Assembly: GCF_019745455.1 (NCBI RefSeq)
Contig: NZ_JAIETD010000018.1
Location: 1-64,000, forward strand
Origin: Methylobacterium sp.
GTDB lineage: Bacteria > Pseudomonadota > Alphaproteobacteria > Rhizobiales > Beijerinckiaceae
Direction of reading: 5' to 3'
DNA length: 64,000 bases
Shown here piece by piece: positions 26,296 through 34,021 of the stretch (positions are counted from its first letter, which is position 1; the number at the start of each line of letters is the position of its first letter). The translations under genes and the position numbers were made by a program. Under the pieces are notes generated by a model. It saw only the letters and a list, made by a program, of their open reading frames with translations. It was not told the DNA's origin and searched no databases.

Positions 26296-29200
26296 ATGAC
26301 CCGCCGTTCCCTCCCCCCGCAGGCCCGCTCTCGCGGCGTCACGGCGGTGCTCGGCCCGACCAATACCGGCAAGACGCATCTCGCCATCGAGCGGATGCTG
26401 GCCCATCCCACCGGTATGATCGGCCTGCCGCTGCGTCTGCTCGCGCGAGAGGTCTATCTGCGCGTCGTCGCCAAGGTGGGGCCCGAGAAGGTCGCCCTCG
26501 TCACCGGCGAGGAGAAGATCAAGCCGGACCGGCCTCGCTACTGGATCTGCACGATCGAGGCGATGCCGCGCGACCTCGACCTCGCCTATGTCGCCATCGA
26601 CGAGATCCAGCTCGCCGCCGACATGGATCGCGGTCACGTCTTCACCGACCGCCTGCTCCACCAGCGCGGACGCGAAGAGACTCTGCTGATCGGCTCCTCG
26701 ACCATGCTGCCGCTGGTGCAGTCGCTGATCCCGGGCGTCGCGATCACCACGCGCCCTCGCCTTTCCAAGCTGACCTTCGCCGGCGACAAGAAGATCGGCC
26801 GCCTGCCCAGGCGCACGGCCATCGTCGCGTTCTCGGCCGAGGAGGTCTACGCCATCGCCGAGCTGATCCGGCGCCAGCGCGGCGGCGCGGCGGTGGTTCT
26901 CGGTGCTCTCTCGCCGCGCACGCGCAACTCCCAGGTCGAGCTCTACCAATCCGGCGACGTCGATTATCTCGTCGCTACCGACGCTGTCGGGATGGGACTC
27001 AACCTCGACGTCGACCACGTCGCCTTCGCGGCGAACTGGAAATACGACGGGACCCGCTTTCGCAAGCTCACCCCTCCCGAGATGGGGCAGATCGCCGGAC
27101 GTGCCGGCCGCCACCTTTCTGACGGCACCTTCGGCTCGACGGGTCGTTGCCCCGCCTTCGAGCCCGAGATGGTCGAGGCGTTGGAGAGCCACAGTTTCGA
27201 GCCGTTGCGCGTCCTGCAATGGCGCAACCCCGACCTCGAATTCGGTTCGCTCAAGGCCCTCCAGGAAAGTCTCGACGAGCATCCGCGCGAGAAGGGCTTG
27301 ACCCGTGCCCCCATGGGCGAGGACCAGTCTGCCCTGGAGATCCTCATGCGCGAGGAGGACATCCGCGATCTCGCGCAGGGGCGGGCCGCGGTGCAGCGCC
27401 TATGGGACACCTGCGGCGTGCCGGATTACCGCAAGGTCCACCCCCAAACCCACGCCGACCTCGTCGCCCAACTCTACCGCTTCCTGATGAGGGGGATGGC
27501 CGGACGCATCCCCGACGACTGGTTCGCCAAGCACGTGGCGATGATCGACCGCGTCGACGGCGACATCGACGCGCTCTCTCAGAGGATCGCGCAAGGGAGG
27601 ACCTGGACCTTCGTGGCGAATAGGCCTGACTGGCTTCGCGATCCCCTGCATTGGCAGGGCGAGACGCGTCGGGTAGAGGACAGGCTGTCCGACGCCCTGC
27701 ACGAACGCCTCGCGAGCCGTTTCGTCGACAGGCGCACCAGCGTCCTGATGCGGCGCCTCAGAGAGAATACGATGTTGGAAGCTGAGATCACCGCCGGCGG
27801 CGACGTCACCGTCGAGGGGCAGCATGTCGGCCACCTCCACGGCTTCCGGTTCGTTCCGGACCCTGGTGCCGAGGGCCATGAGGCCAAGACCCTGCGCAGC
27901 GCCGCCGAGAAAGCGCTCGGGGGCGAGATCGAGGCACGGGCCGAGCGGTTCGCTACGGCGGCGGATTCGGCGATCGTGCTTTCGCATGACGGCATCATCC
28001 GCTGGACCGGCGATCCCGTCGCCAAGCTCGCACCCGGCGACAAGCTGTTCGAGCCGCATGTCCGCCTGGTCGCCGACGAGCACCTCACCGGTCCTGCCCG
28101 CGACAAGGTCGAGGGCCGCCTCACCGCCTGGCTCAAGGCCTATGTCGTTCGCCTGCTCGGGCCGCTGATGGAGATCGAGACGGCGGCGGATCTCGTCGGC
28201 CTGTCGAAGGGCATCGGCTACCAGGTGGTCGAGGCGCTCGGCGTGCTGGAGCGGTCCAAGGTCATGCACGAGATGCGGAGCCTCGACCAGGAGGGCCGCG
28301 GCGCCCTCAGGCGCCATGGGGTACGGTTCGGTGCCTATCACATCTTCCTGCCGGCGCTCCTGAAGCCGGCGCCGCGCACTCTGTCGGCACAGCTCTGGGC
28401 GCTGAAGAATGGCGGTCTCGACCAGCGCGGACTCGACGAGATCGCGCATCTCGCAGGCTCAGGCCGCACGTCGATCAAGGTCGATCAGGAGATCGCGAAG
28501 GGCCTGTATCGGGCTGCCGGCTTCCGGGTCTGCGGCGAGCGCGCCGTGCGCGTCGACATCCTGGAGCGCCTCGCCGACCTGATCCGCCCTGCGATCGCCT
28601 ACCGTCCGGGCACCACGGCCGGTGATCCGCCACCGGGCACGGCCGATGACGACACCTTTGTGCCGACGGTCGGGATGACCTCTCTCGTCGGCTGTTCGGG
28701 CGAGGATTTCGCCTCGATCCTGAAATCGCTCGGCTACGCGCCGGAGAGCCGACCAGGCGCTGCGATCACGGTCCCGCTGATCCCGGCGGCGGCGACAAAG
28801 CCGATTGTGCCGGTGGCTGCGGCAAGCTCGGACGAAACAAGTGTTGTGAGTGAAACCGTTGGCGATGAGAGCGGAACGGAAGCCGTCCTCGACGAGACCG
28901 CCGGTCCTTTGGAAGATTCCATCCCCTCGACGAAAGAGGCTGGCGCAGAGATCGAATCCGGGTCGACGGAGGACTCGGTTCTCCCCGAGGACGTTCAAAC
29001 CCCTGCGGACGAGCCGGTGGCTGTGGGCCTCGAAATCGAGGAGCGTGAACCTGAGGCGCATGAAGGCGAAGCCGTCGAGGCCGTGCCTGCAGAGCCGGAC
29101 ATTGCCGAACCGGAGATGGCCCAACCGGTAGCGGACGCCGCAGCTCTCGCCGAGGCCGTCGAGGAGCCTGTTGCAGCAACCGAGGCCGAGGTTGCGGAAG

Positions 29201-29658
29201 CCGCGTCCACCGACGCATCCGCAGCCGAGGAGGTCATCACCACCGAAGTCTGGCGGCTTCAGCGTCAGGCGCGCAACGCCAATCCACGCCAGAACCGGCC
29301 GCGCAGCGGACGCGACGGAGCTCCAGGTGCTCGCGGAGCCGGCGGCCGTCAGGACGATCGCGGCCAACAGGATCGGCGGCCCGCGGCTGCAAGTGCCGGC
29401 GATGGCCGCCGCAATCGGACGGCCGAGGGAGCCTCGCGGCCTCAGGGCTCCGAAGCCCGGCCGGAAGGCGGACGTCCGCCCCGCCGCGAGCGGTTCGAGC
29501 CCGGCCGCAACCGTCCGGAACGTCGTGACGAGGCGCGAGGTGCTACCCGCGAGGATCAACGTCCGCCGCGCCGGGAGCGCGCGCCCGATCCGGATTCGCC
29601 TTTCGCCAAGCTCGCCGCGCTGAAGGCCCAACTCGAGGCCGACGGCGGGAAGCGCTGA
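26296..29658 (+). CDS. Suv3-like helicase with acidic and Arg-rich tail
   Basis: Large helicase of the Suv3-like group, 1120 residues. Walker A is GPTNTGKT at 20-27, the DExH-type box is DEIQ at 102-105, and the C-terminal helicase motif ends QIAGRAGRH near 275. Eukaryotic Suv3 acts with RNA decay enzymes in mitochondria, so a role in RNA turnover is plausible. Residues about 820-970 are acidic and Pro/Ala/Glu-rich. About 985-1110 is Arg/Gly-rich with repeated RR, RG and GGRPP-like motifs, a likely RNA-binding tail. It heads a run with the S4 protein and fdxA. Confidence 0.92.
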   Translation: MTRRSLPPQARSRGVTAVLGPTNTGKTHLAIERMLAHPTGMIGLPLRLLAREVYLRVVAKVGPEKVALVTGEEKIKPDRPRYWICTIEAMPRDLDLAYVAIDEIQLAADMDRGHVFTDRLLHQRGREETLLIGSSTMLPLVQSLIPGVAITTRPRLSKLTFAGDKKIGRLPRRTAIVAFSAEEVYAIAELIRRQRGGAAVVLGALSPRTRNSQVELYQSGDVDYLVATDAVGMGLNLDVDHVAFAANWKYDGTRFRKLTPPEMGQIAGRAGRHLSDGTFGSTGRCPAFEPEMVEALESHSFEPLRVLQWRNPDLEFGSLKALQESLDEHPREKGLTRAPMGEDQSALEILMREEDIRDLAQGRAAVQRLWDTCGVPDYRKVHPQTHADLVAQLYRFLMRGMAGRIPDDWFAKHVAMIDRVDGDIDALSQRIAQGRTWTFVANRPDWLRDPLHWQGETRRVEDRLSDALHERLASRFVDRRTSVLMRRLRENTMLEAEITAGGDVTVEGQHVGHLHGFRFVPDPGAEGHEAKTLRSAAEKALGGEIEARAERFATAADSAIVLSHDGIIRWTGDPVAKLAPGDKLFEPHVRLVADEHLTGPARDKVEGRLTAWLKAYVVRLLGPLMEIETAADLVGLSKGIGYQVVEALGVLERSKVMHEMRSLDQEGRGALRRHGVRFGAYHIFLPALLKPAPRTLSAQLWALKNGGLDQRGLDEIAHLAGSGRTSIKVDQEIAKGLYRAAGFRVCGERAVRVDILERLADLIRPAIAYRPGTTAGDPPPGTADDDTFVPTVGMTSLVGCSGEDFASILKSLGYAPESRPGAAITVPLIPAAATKPIVPVAAASSDETSVVSETVGDESGTEAVLDETAGPLEDSIPSTKEAGAEIESGSTEDSVLPEDVQTPADEPVAVGLEIEEREPEAHEGEAVEAVPAEPDIAEPEMAQPVADAAALAEAVEEPVAATEAEVAEAASTDASAAEEVITTEVWRLQRQARNANPRQNRPRSGRDGAPGARGAGGRQDDRGQQDRRPAAASAGDGRRNRTAEGASRPQGSEARPEGGRPPRRERFEPGRNRPERRDEARGATREDQRPPRRERAPDPDSPFAKLAALKAQLEADGGKR

Positions 29659-29682
29659 GGCAGATCATTACGACGGACCTCG

Positions 29683-29961
29683 ATGAAGGATGACCGGCAG
29701 CGTATCGACAAGTGGCTCTGGTTCGCGCGGTTCGCCAAATCGCGCTCCCTTGCCGCGCGCCTCGTCACCGATGGCTTCGTCCGGCTCAATGGCGTTCGGA
29801 TCGAGAGCGCGGCGAAGGCCATCGCCTGCGGCGACGTGCTGACGGTGGCGGCGCTACACGGCACCGCAACCGTGCGAGTGCTTGACCTTGGCGAAAGGCG
29901 CGGACCGGCTGCCGAAGCGCGGCTGCTCTACGAGGACCTGTCGCCTTCTTCCCCCGACTGA
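29683..29961 (+). CDS. S4-domain RNA-binding protein (Hsp15-like)
   Basis: A 92-residue protein consisting essentially of one S4 RNA-binding domain ([22 protein letters not shown], then [25 protein letters not shown]). It resembles HslR/Hsp15, which binds 50S subunits carrying stalled nascent chains. It lies 24 bp after the Suv3-like helicase gene. The same helicase-S4 pairing is common in alphaproteobacteria, suggesting linked roles in RNA or ribosome handling. Confidence 0.93.
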   Translation: MKDDRQRIDKWLWFARFAKSRSLAARLVTDGFVRLNGVRIESAAKAIACGDVLTVAALHGTATVRVLDLGERRGPAAEARLLYEDLSPSSPD

Positions 29962-30176
29962 GGGGTAGGTGGCGGCTAGCACCTCGGTGCTTGTCACGAC
30001 GATTTGCAGGGTCTAGAGCCCTGCCGTCTATGGGCGTGGGTCGAGTAAGGCCTTCACCTTGGACTTTAACCGCCAGGAAAGATGACTGGCGCACCATCCC
30101 GCCCGGGCTGCTGTGCACAACCCTATCACGCGCGATATGCCGGCTCCGGACCACCGGATCGAGGACTGAAGGCTCA

Positions 30177-30515
30177 ATGACCTACGTCGTCACCGAGAAC
30201 TGCATCAAGTGCAAGTACATGGACTGCGTCGAGGTGTGTCCGGTCGACTGCTTCTATGAAGGCGAGAACATGCTCGTCATTCATCCTGACGAGTGCATCG
30301 ATTGCGGCGTCTGCGAGCCGGAATGCCCTGCCGAGGCGATCAAGCCCGACACCGAGCCGAGCCTCGAGAACTGGCTCAAGGTGAATGCGGATTACGCCAA
30401 GAGCTGGCCGAACATCACGCAGAAGAAAGACGCTCCCGCCGACGCGAAGGAATGGGACGGCGTCTCCGGTAAGTTTGAGGCGCATTTCTCCGCCAATCCC
30501 GGTACCGGTGATTAA
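30177..30515 (+). CDS. fdxA: Ferredoxin FdxA (7Fe type)
   Basis: A 112-residue ferredoxin with two iron-sulfur motifs at the N-terminus, [17 protein letters not shown] and [12 protein letters not shown], and the long C-terminal extension typical of FdxA. It is an electron carrier in the cytoplasm. The start at 30177 ([13 protein letters not shown]) is the standard one for the family; the in-frame upstream sequence is rejected. It lies between the S4 gene and carD. Confidence 0.97.
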   Translation: MTYVVTENCIKCKYMDCVEVCPVDCFYEGENMLVIHPDECIDCGVCEPECPAEAIKPDTEPSLENWLKVNADYAKSWPNITQKKDAPADAKEWDGVSGKFEAHFSANPGTGD

Positions 30516-30942
30516 GCCGGGACCGGCCGGGTCAGCGCCTCATAGCGGCATCCGGCGTTTCTCGAAAATCGTGCAGAAGCTTGGCTTAGCCGGGGAAGAG
30601 ATTGCGGGTTTACGGCCGCAATCCTTTGATTCATGTGCCTGTTTGTGGTACACAGAGCGCCTGCCGTCGTTCTAGCCTGACGTGCCCTTCCTATCCCTGC
30701 TGGTGGTTCCCAGTTTTGTTTGGGAAAGAGTTCGGCATGTAACCGATCGTTGAAGGCGTATCCTGCCCTTCGCGGTTGCGTAGTCACGGTCATAGGGCAA
30801 CGGCAAGCCTGGGAACCGATGGTTTTGGCGTGATGATCACGTTGCGAGCCGGCGGACAGGGGCTGAAGCCGGGTAACCCACCCCGGGCGACATGGTTGAG
30901 CACGGGTTTGAACCCGCGCGATGTTCTGGAGGCGCTTCTCGC
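30516..30942 (+). other. Intergenic region fdxA - carD
   Basis: A 427-bp gap. A short hairpin (TTCCCA/TGGGAA) at about 30707-30725 could be part of a weak terminator for fdxA. The rest must include the carD promoter and leader. I see no ORF and no recognisable RNA gene, so a structured leader is possible but unsupported. Confidence 0.4.
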
Positions 30943-31521
30943 ATGACCACAGCTAAGAAGACGACGGCTGGCCGCCAAGGTTTCAAGACCGGGGAAGCGA
31001 TTGTTTATCCCGCCCATGGTGTAGGTCGCATCACGGCGATCGAGGAGCAGGAAATCGCTGGCTACAAGCTCGAGCTGTTCGTCGTGTCGTTCGAGAAGGA
31101 CAAGATGGTTCTGCGAGTGCCGACCGCCAAGGCCAACAGCGTCGGCATGCGCAAGCTCGCCGAGCCGGAACTGGTGAAGAAGGCTCTCGACGTGCTGACC
31201 GGCCGCGCGCGCATCAAGCGCACGATGTGGTCGCGCCGCGCTCAGGAGTACGAGGCCAAGATCAATTCTGGTGACCTCCTCTCGGTGACGGAAGTCGTGC
31301 GTGACCTGTTCCGCTCTGAGGCTCAGCCCGAGCAGTCCTACAGCGAGCGCCAGCTCTACGAAGCTGCCCTCGATCGGATCGTGCGAGAGATCTCGGCCGT
31401 GAATCGCGTGACCGAGACCGAAGCTCTCAAGCTCATCGAGCAGAGCCTCGCGAAGTCGCCGCGCCGCGCCAAGGGTGACGTCGAACCCGAGGGCGACGAT
31501 CTGCAGGAAGAAGCCGCCTGA
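30943..31521 (+). CDS. carD: CarD-family transcriptional regulator
   Basis: A 192-residue CarD/CdnL-like protein. The N-terminal RNAP-interacting domain (GFKTGEAIVYPAHGVGRITAIEE) binds the RNA polymerase beta subunit, and the helical C-terminal part (WSRRAQEYEAKINSGD and following) binds DNA near the -10 element. It stabilises open complexes at housekeeping promoters. The start at 30943 follows a GGAGG site. A rho-independent terminator lies 33 bp after the stop. The C-terminal tail is acidic. Confidence 0.95.
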   Translation: MTTAKKTTAGRQGFKTGEAIVYPAHGVGRITAIEEQEIAGYKLELFVVSFEKDKMVLRVPTAKANSVGMRKLAEPELVKKALDVLTGRARIKRTMWSRRAQEYEAKINSGDLLSVTEVVRDLFRSEAQPEQSYSERQLYEAALDRIVREISAVNRVTETEALKLIEQSLAKSPRRAKGDVEPEGDDLQEEAA

Positions 31522-31553
31522 GGCACGTCCTCTCGCTTATGATGAGATCACAG

Positions 31554-31582
31554 GGCCCGGTGCGTCAGCGCCGGGCCTTTTT
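31554..31582 (+). terminator. Rho-independent terminator after carD
   Basis: Stem GGCCCGG (31554-31560) / CCGGGCC (31571-31577) with a 10-base loop, followed directly by TTTTT. Confidence 0.85.
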
Positions 31583-31621
31583 CGTGCTGCCGCGGCATCC
31601 TGACCCGCCTCTCGTCGAAGC

Positions 31622-31646
31622 GGAACCATGTTTCACTGCTCCCGTT
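31622..31646 (+). promoter_or_regulatory. EcfG-type general-stress promoter of the rpoH-like gene
   Basis: GGAAC at 31622-31626, 17-bp spacer, GTT at 31644-31646 preceded by CC. It is 92 bp upstream of the sigma-factor ATG and downstream of the carD terminator, so it can serve only the sigma gene. Confidence 0.75.
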
Positions 31647-31737
31647 GTCGGTTGCCTGACAAAGGTTTTGCAGCCGCTCCGTTGGCGCGCTTGGCCCTTG
31701 CAGTGGAAGCGCTCGGTTCACAGAGGCGGAGGCAGGG

Positions 31738-32610
31738 ATGGCGGATATCGCGGGTATTCGGCGCCAGTTCATTCGCACGGCGATGGAAGCCCCCTTCCTT
31801 GCCCGTGACGAGGAGCGAGGGCTCGCAGTGGCGTGGAAGGACAGCCGCAACGAGCAGGCGCTTCATCGGCTTATCTCGGCCCACATGCGCCTCGTCATCG
31901 CCATCGCCGGCCGGTTCCGCCATTACGGATTGCCCATGGCCGACCTCGTTCAGGAAGGTCATGTGGGGTTGATGGAAGCGGCGGCTCGGTTCGAGCCGGA
32001 GCGCGAGGTGCGCTTCTCCACCTACGCGACATGGTGGATCCGCGCCTCGATCCAGGACTACATCCTGCGCAATTGGTCCATCGTGCGTGGCGGAACGAGT
32101 TCGGCGCAAAAGGCGCTGTTCTTCAATCTGCGCCGCCTACGCGCCCGGCTGATGCAATCGACCGAAGAGCATGTGGGCGACGAGATCCATCGCCGCATCG
32201 CGACCGCAATCGGGGTGTCGCGCGAGGATGTGGCGCTCATGGATGCGCGGCTGTCCGGCCCGGACATGTCGCTCAACGCTCCGGTCGGTGACGAGAGCGA
32301 GGCTTCCTCGGAACGGATGGATTTCCTCGTCGACGGCGCCGAACTGCCTGACGAGACTGTCTCGGCCTCGGTGGATGGAGAGCGGCGCCTGACCTGGCTG
32401 AACGAGGCGCTCGCAGTGCTCTCCGAGCGGGAGTTGCGGATCCTCAAGGAGCGGCGCCTCGCCGAGGATCAGGCGACGCTTGAGGCCCTTGGACAAAGGC
32501 TCGGTATTTCCAAGGAGCGCGTACGACAGATCGAGAACCGGGCACTCGAGAAGCTCCGTCGCGCCCTTGCCGAGCGCTTTCCTCAGACGGGCGGCAACAT
32601 CTACGCGTGA
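31738..32610 (+). CDS. rpoH: RNA polymerase sigma factor RpoH (RpoH2-like)
   Basis: A 290-residue sigma-70-family protein of the heat-shock (sigma-32) type. Region 2 is RLVIAIAGRFRHYGLPMADLVQEGHVGLMEAA through TWWIRASIQDYILRNWS. The RpoH box reads QKALFFNLRR at 124-133, a hallmark of the family. Region 4 has LGISKERVRQIENRALEKLR. An EcfG-type promoter is 92 bp upstream. In rhizobia rpoH2 is controlled by the EcfG-type factor RpoE2, so this is probably the RpoH2 paralogue. Confidence 0.93.
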   Translation: MADIAGIRRQFIRTAMEAPFLARDEERGLAVAWKDSRNEQALHRLISAHMRLVIAIAGRFRHYGLPMADLVQEGHVGLMEAAARFEPEREVRFSTYATWWIRASIQDYILRNWSIVRGGTSSAQKALFFNLRRLRARLMQSTEEHVGDEIHRRIATAIGVSREDVALMDARLSGPDMSLNAPVGDESEASSERMDFLVDGAELPDETVSASVDGERRLTWLNEALAVLSERELRILKERRLAEDQATLEALGQRLGISKERVRQIENRALEKLRRALAERFPQTGGNIYA

Positions 32611-32798
32611 CGAGAATAGATCGAGGCCGGCCTGAACGTTCGACACACTGTGCCACGCCGATACCCATTGGATTCGTGCCGAGGCGATTTTACCACACTT
32701 AACATCCCGACAAGCGAGAGCGGACTTTTGGTCTCGCCGTCAGGTTGAAAACCAATCAAGGTCAACGCCGGAGATTCTGATCACCCGGTATTGCCAAG

Positions 32799-33026
32799 AT
32801 GTCCAGGACGATTTGCTTGCTCGCGGCAGGCGTATTCCTAATTCTGTTTATTCTTCCAATCATCCGCTCGATGCGTTGCGACTGGGACGTCGTGAGTTTT
32901 CTCGGCTTCGGTTATGCCTCGGTCGCTGCAGCGGAAGTGGCATTTCTGGCCTGGATATTCCTATCCGCGGCCACCGGTACGGTGATTTCACGTGGAAGCT
33001 CCCGGAGCGGATCGCGTTCGATGTAG
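32799..33026 (+). CDS. Small membrane protein (hypothetical)
   Basis: A 75-residue protein with two hydrophobic segments, about 4-21 and 33-57, and a basic C-terminal end (SRGSSRSGSRS). No family recognised. It lies 12 bp upstream of the phosphopantetheinyl transferase gene on the same strand and may be cotranscribed with it. Evidence is modest: hydrophobic pattern, spacing and the absence of any better reading of this stretch. Confidence 0.45.
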   Translation: MSRTICLLAAGVFLILFILPIIRSMRCDWDVVSFLGFGYASVAAAEVAFLAWIFLSAATGTVISRGSSRSGSRSM

Positions 33027-33038
33027 GTCCGGCCGGCG

Positions 33039-33839
33039 ATGACGGAAGCTCATAGCGAGGTTTGGTGTGCCGGCCTCGCTACAGACCCAGACTGCAACCA
33101 TGAAAGAGGTGTCGCGTGCTTCGCCCTCCTCTCTTCCGATGAGCGAGAGCGGGCCGACCGCTTTCTCAGGCGCGAGGATCGCGACCGCTTCGTCGTGAGC
33201 CATGCTGCCTTTCGTTTCGTCCTTGGCCGCGCACTCGACGTCGATCCGAAAGCGCTGCGCTTTGAAACCGGAACGACCGGCAAGCCGGAATTGGCCGGAC
33301 CCGAGCGGGGTCGCCTCCATATCAACCTGTCGCATTCGGGCGATCAGGCACTCGTCGGCTTCTCAAGGATAGGTAGGATCGGCGTCGACATCGAGATGGT
33401 GCGCTCGATCCCGGATGCGCTGCGCATCGCACGGCATCACTTCGCGCCGGAAGAGGTCCGAGACCTCGAACGCCACAATGCCGATACGCTCCTTGACGCA
33501 TTCATGGGACTTTGGACCCGTAAGGAAGCGTTTGCGAAGGCGTGCGGTCTCGGCCTTTCCCTGCCGCTCGACAGCTTCGTGGTCACCGTCCCCCCGCATC
33601 GTGCCGAGGTGCTGAGCATTGGCGGCGACAAGACTGCAGCGCGCGGCTGGAGTCTTCACGGCCTCACGCCCTTTCCCGGCTATGTCGGTGCTGTCGCCAT
33701 CGAAGGCTGGAGGGTACCGATGAGCGTCACATCGCTCCTGCCAGGTTGGCCGGAGGAACTGAACCTTCCGGGCCGGCTTGCACGAACCGAGGACGAGGGC
33801 CGAACGATCGCTTGCGGCAGGGGACGCGGGTCGCTATAG
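33039..33839 (+). CDS. 4'-phosphopantetheinyl transferase (Sfp type)
   Basis: Transfers phosphopantetheine from CoA to carrier-protein serines. The 266-residue protein has the family's Mg-binding motif GVDIE at 115-119 and the second motif WTRKEAFAKA near 159-168 (K162, E163). Length and the N-terminal FRFVLGRAL segment match Sfp/Gsp-type enzymes that serve non-ribosomal peptide and polyketide systems, rather than the short AcpS. The carrier protein is not in the window. The last 30 residues are of low complexity. Confidence 0.9.
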   Translation: MTEAHSEVWCAGLATDPDCNHERGVACFALLSSDERERADRFLRREDRDRFVVSHAAFRFVLGRALDVDPKALRFETGTTGKPELAGPERGRLHINLSHSGDQALVGFSRIGRIGVDIEMVRSIPDALRIARHHFAPEEVRDLERHNADTLLDAFMGLWTRKEAFAKACGLGLSLPLDSFVVTVPPHRAEVLSIGGDKTAARGWSLHGLTPFPGYVGAVAIEGWRVPMSVTSLLPGWPEELNLPGRLARTEDEGRTIACGRGRGSL

Positions 33840-33867
33840 CTCCGGCGCCGGCTTTTGCGCCGGCTGT

Positions 33868-33944
33868 CGGAGTGTAGCGCAGTCTGGTAGCGCACCACGT
33901 TCGGGACGTGGGGGTCGTAGGTTCGAATCCTATCACTCCGACCA
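33868..33944 (+). tRNA. tRNA-Pro (anticodon CGG)
   Basis: A 77-base tRNA with encoded CCA. Acceptor arms CGGAGTG / CACTCCG pair fully, the T loop is GTTCGAATC, and the anticodon stem CCACG / CGTGG encloses loop TTCGGGA, giving anticodon CGG for codon CCG. Initial C and discriminator A agree with tRNA-Pro. Confidence 0.95.
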
Positions 33945-34021
33945 ATTTCCCGCCCTGATCCATCGCCCTTTTGTGTCTTGGCCTTAGCGGCCCCGATTGA
34001 GGTCCTCGACAGGCGGAAAGC

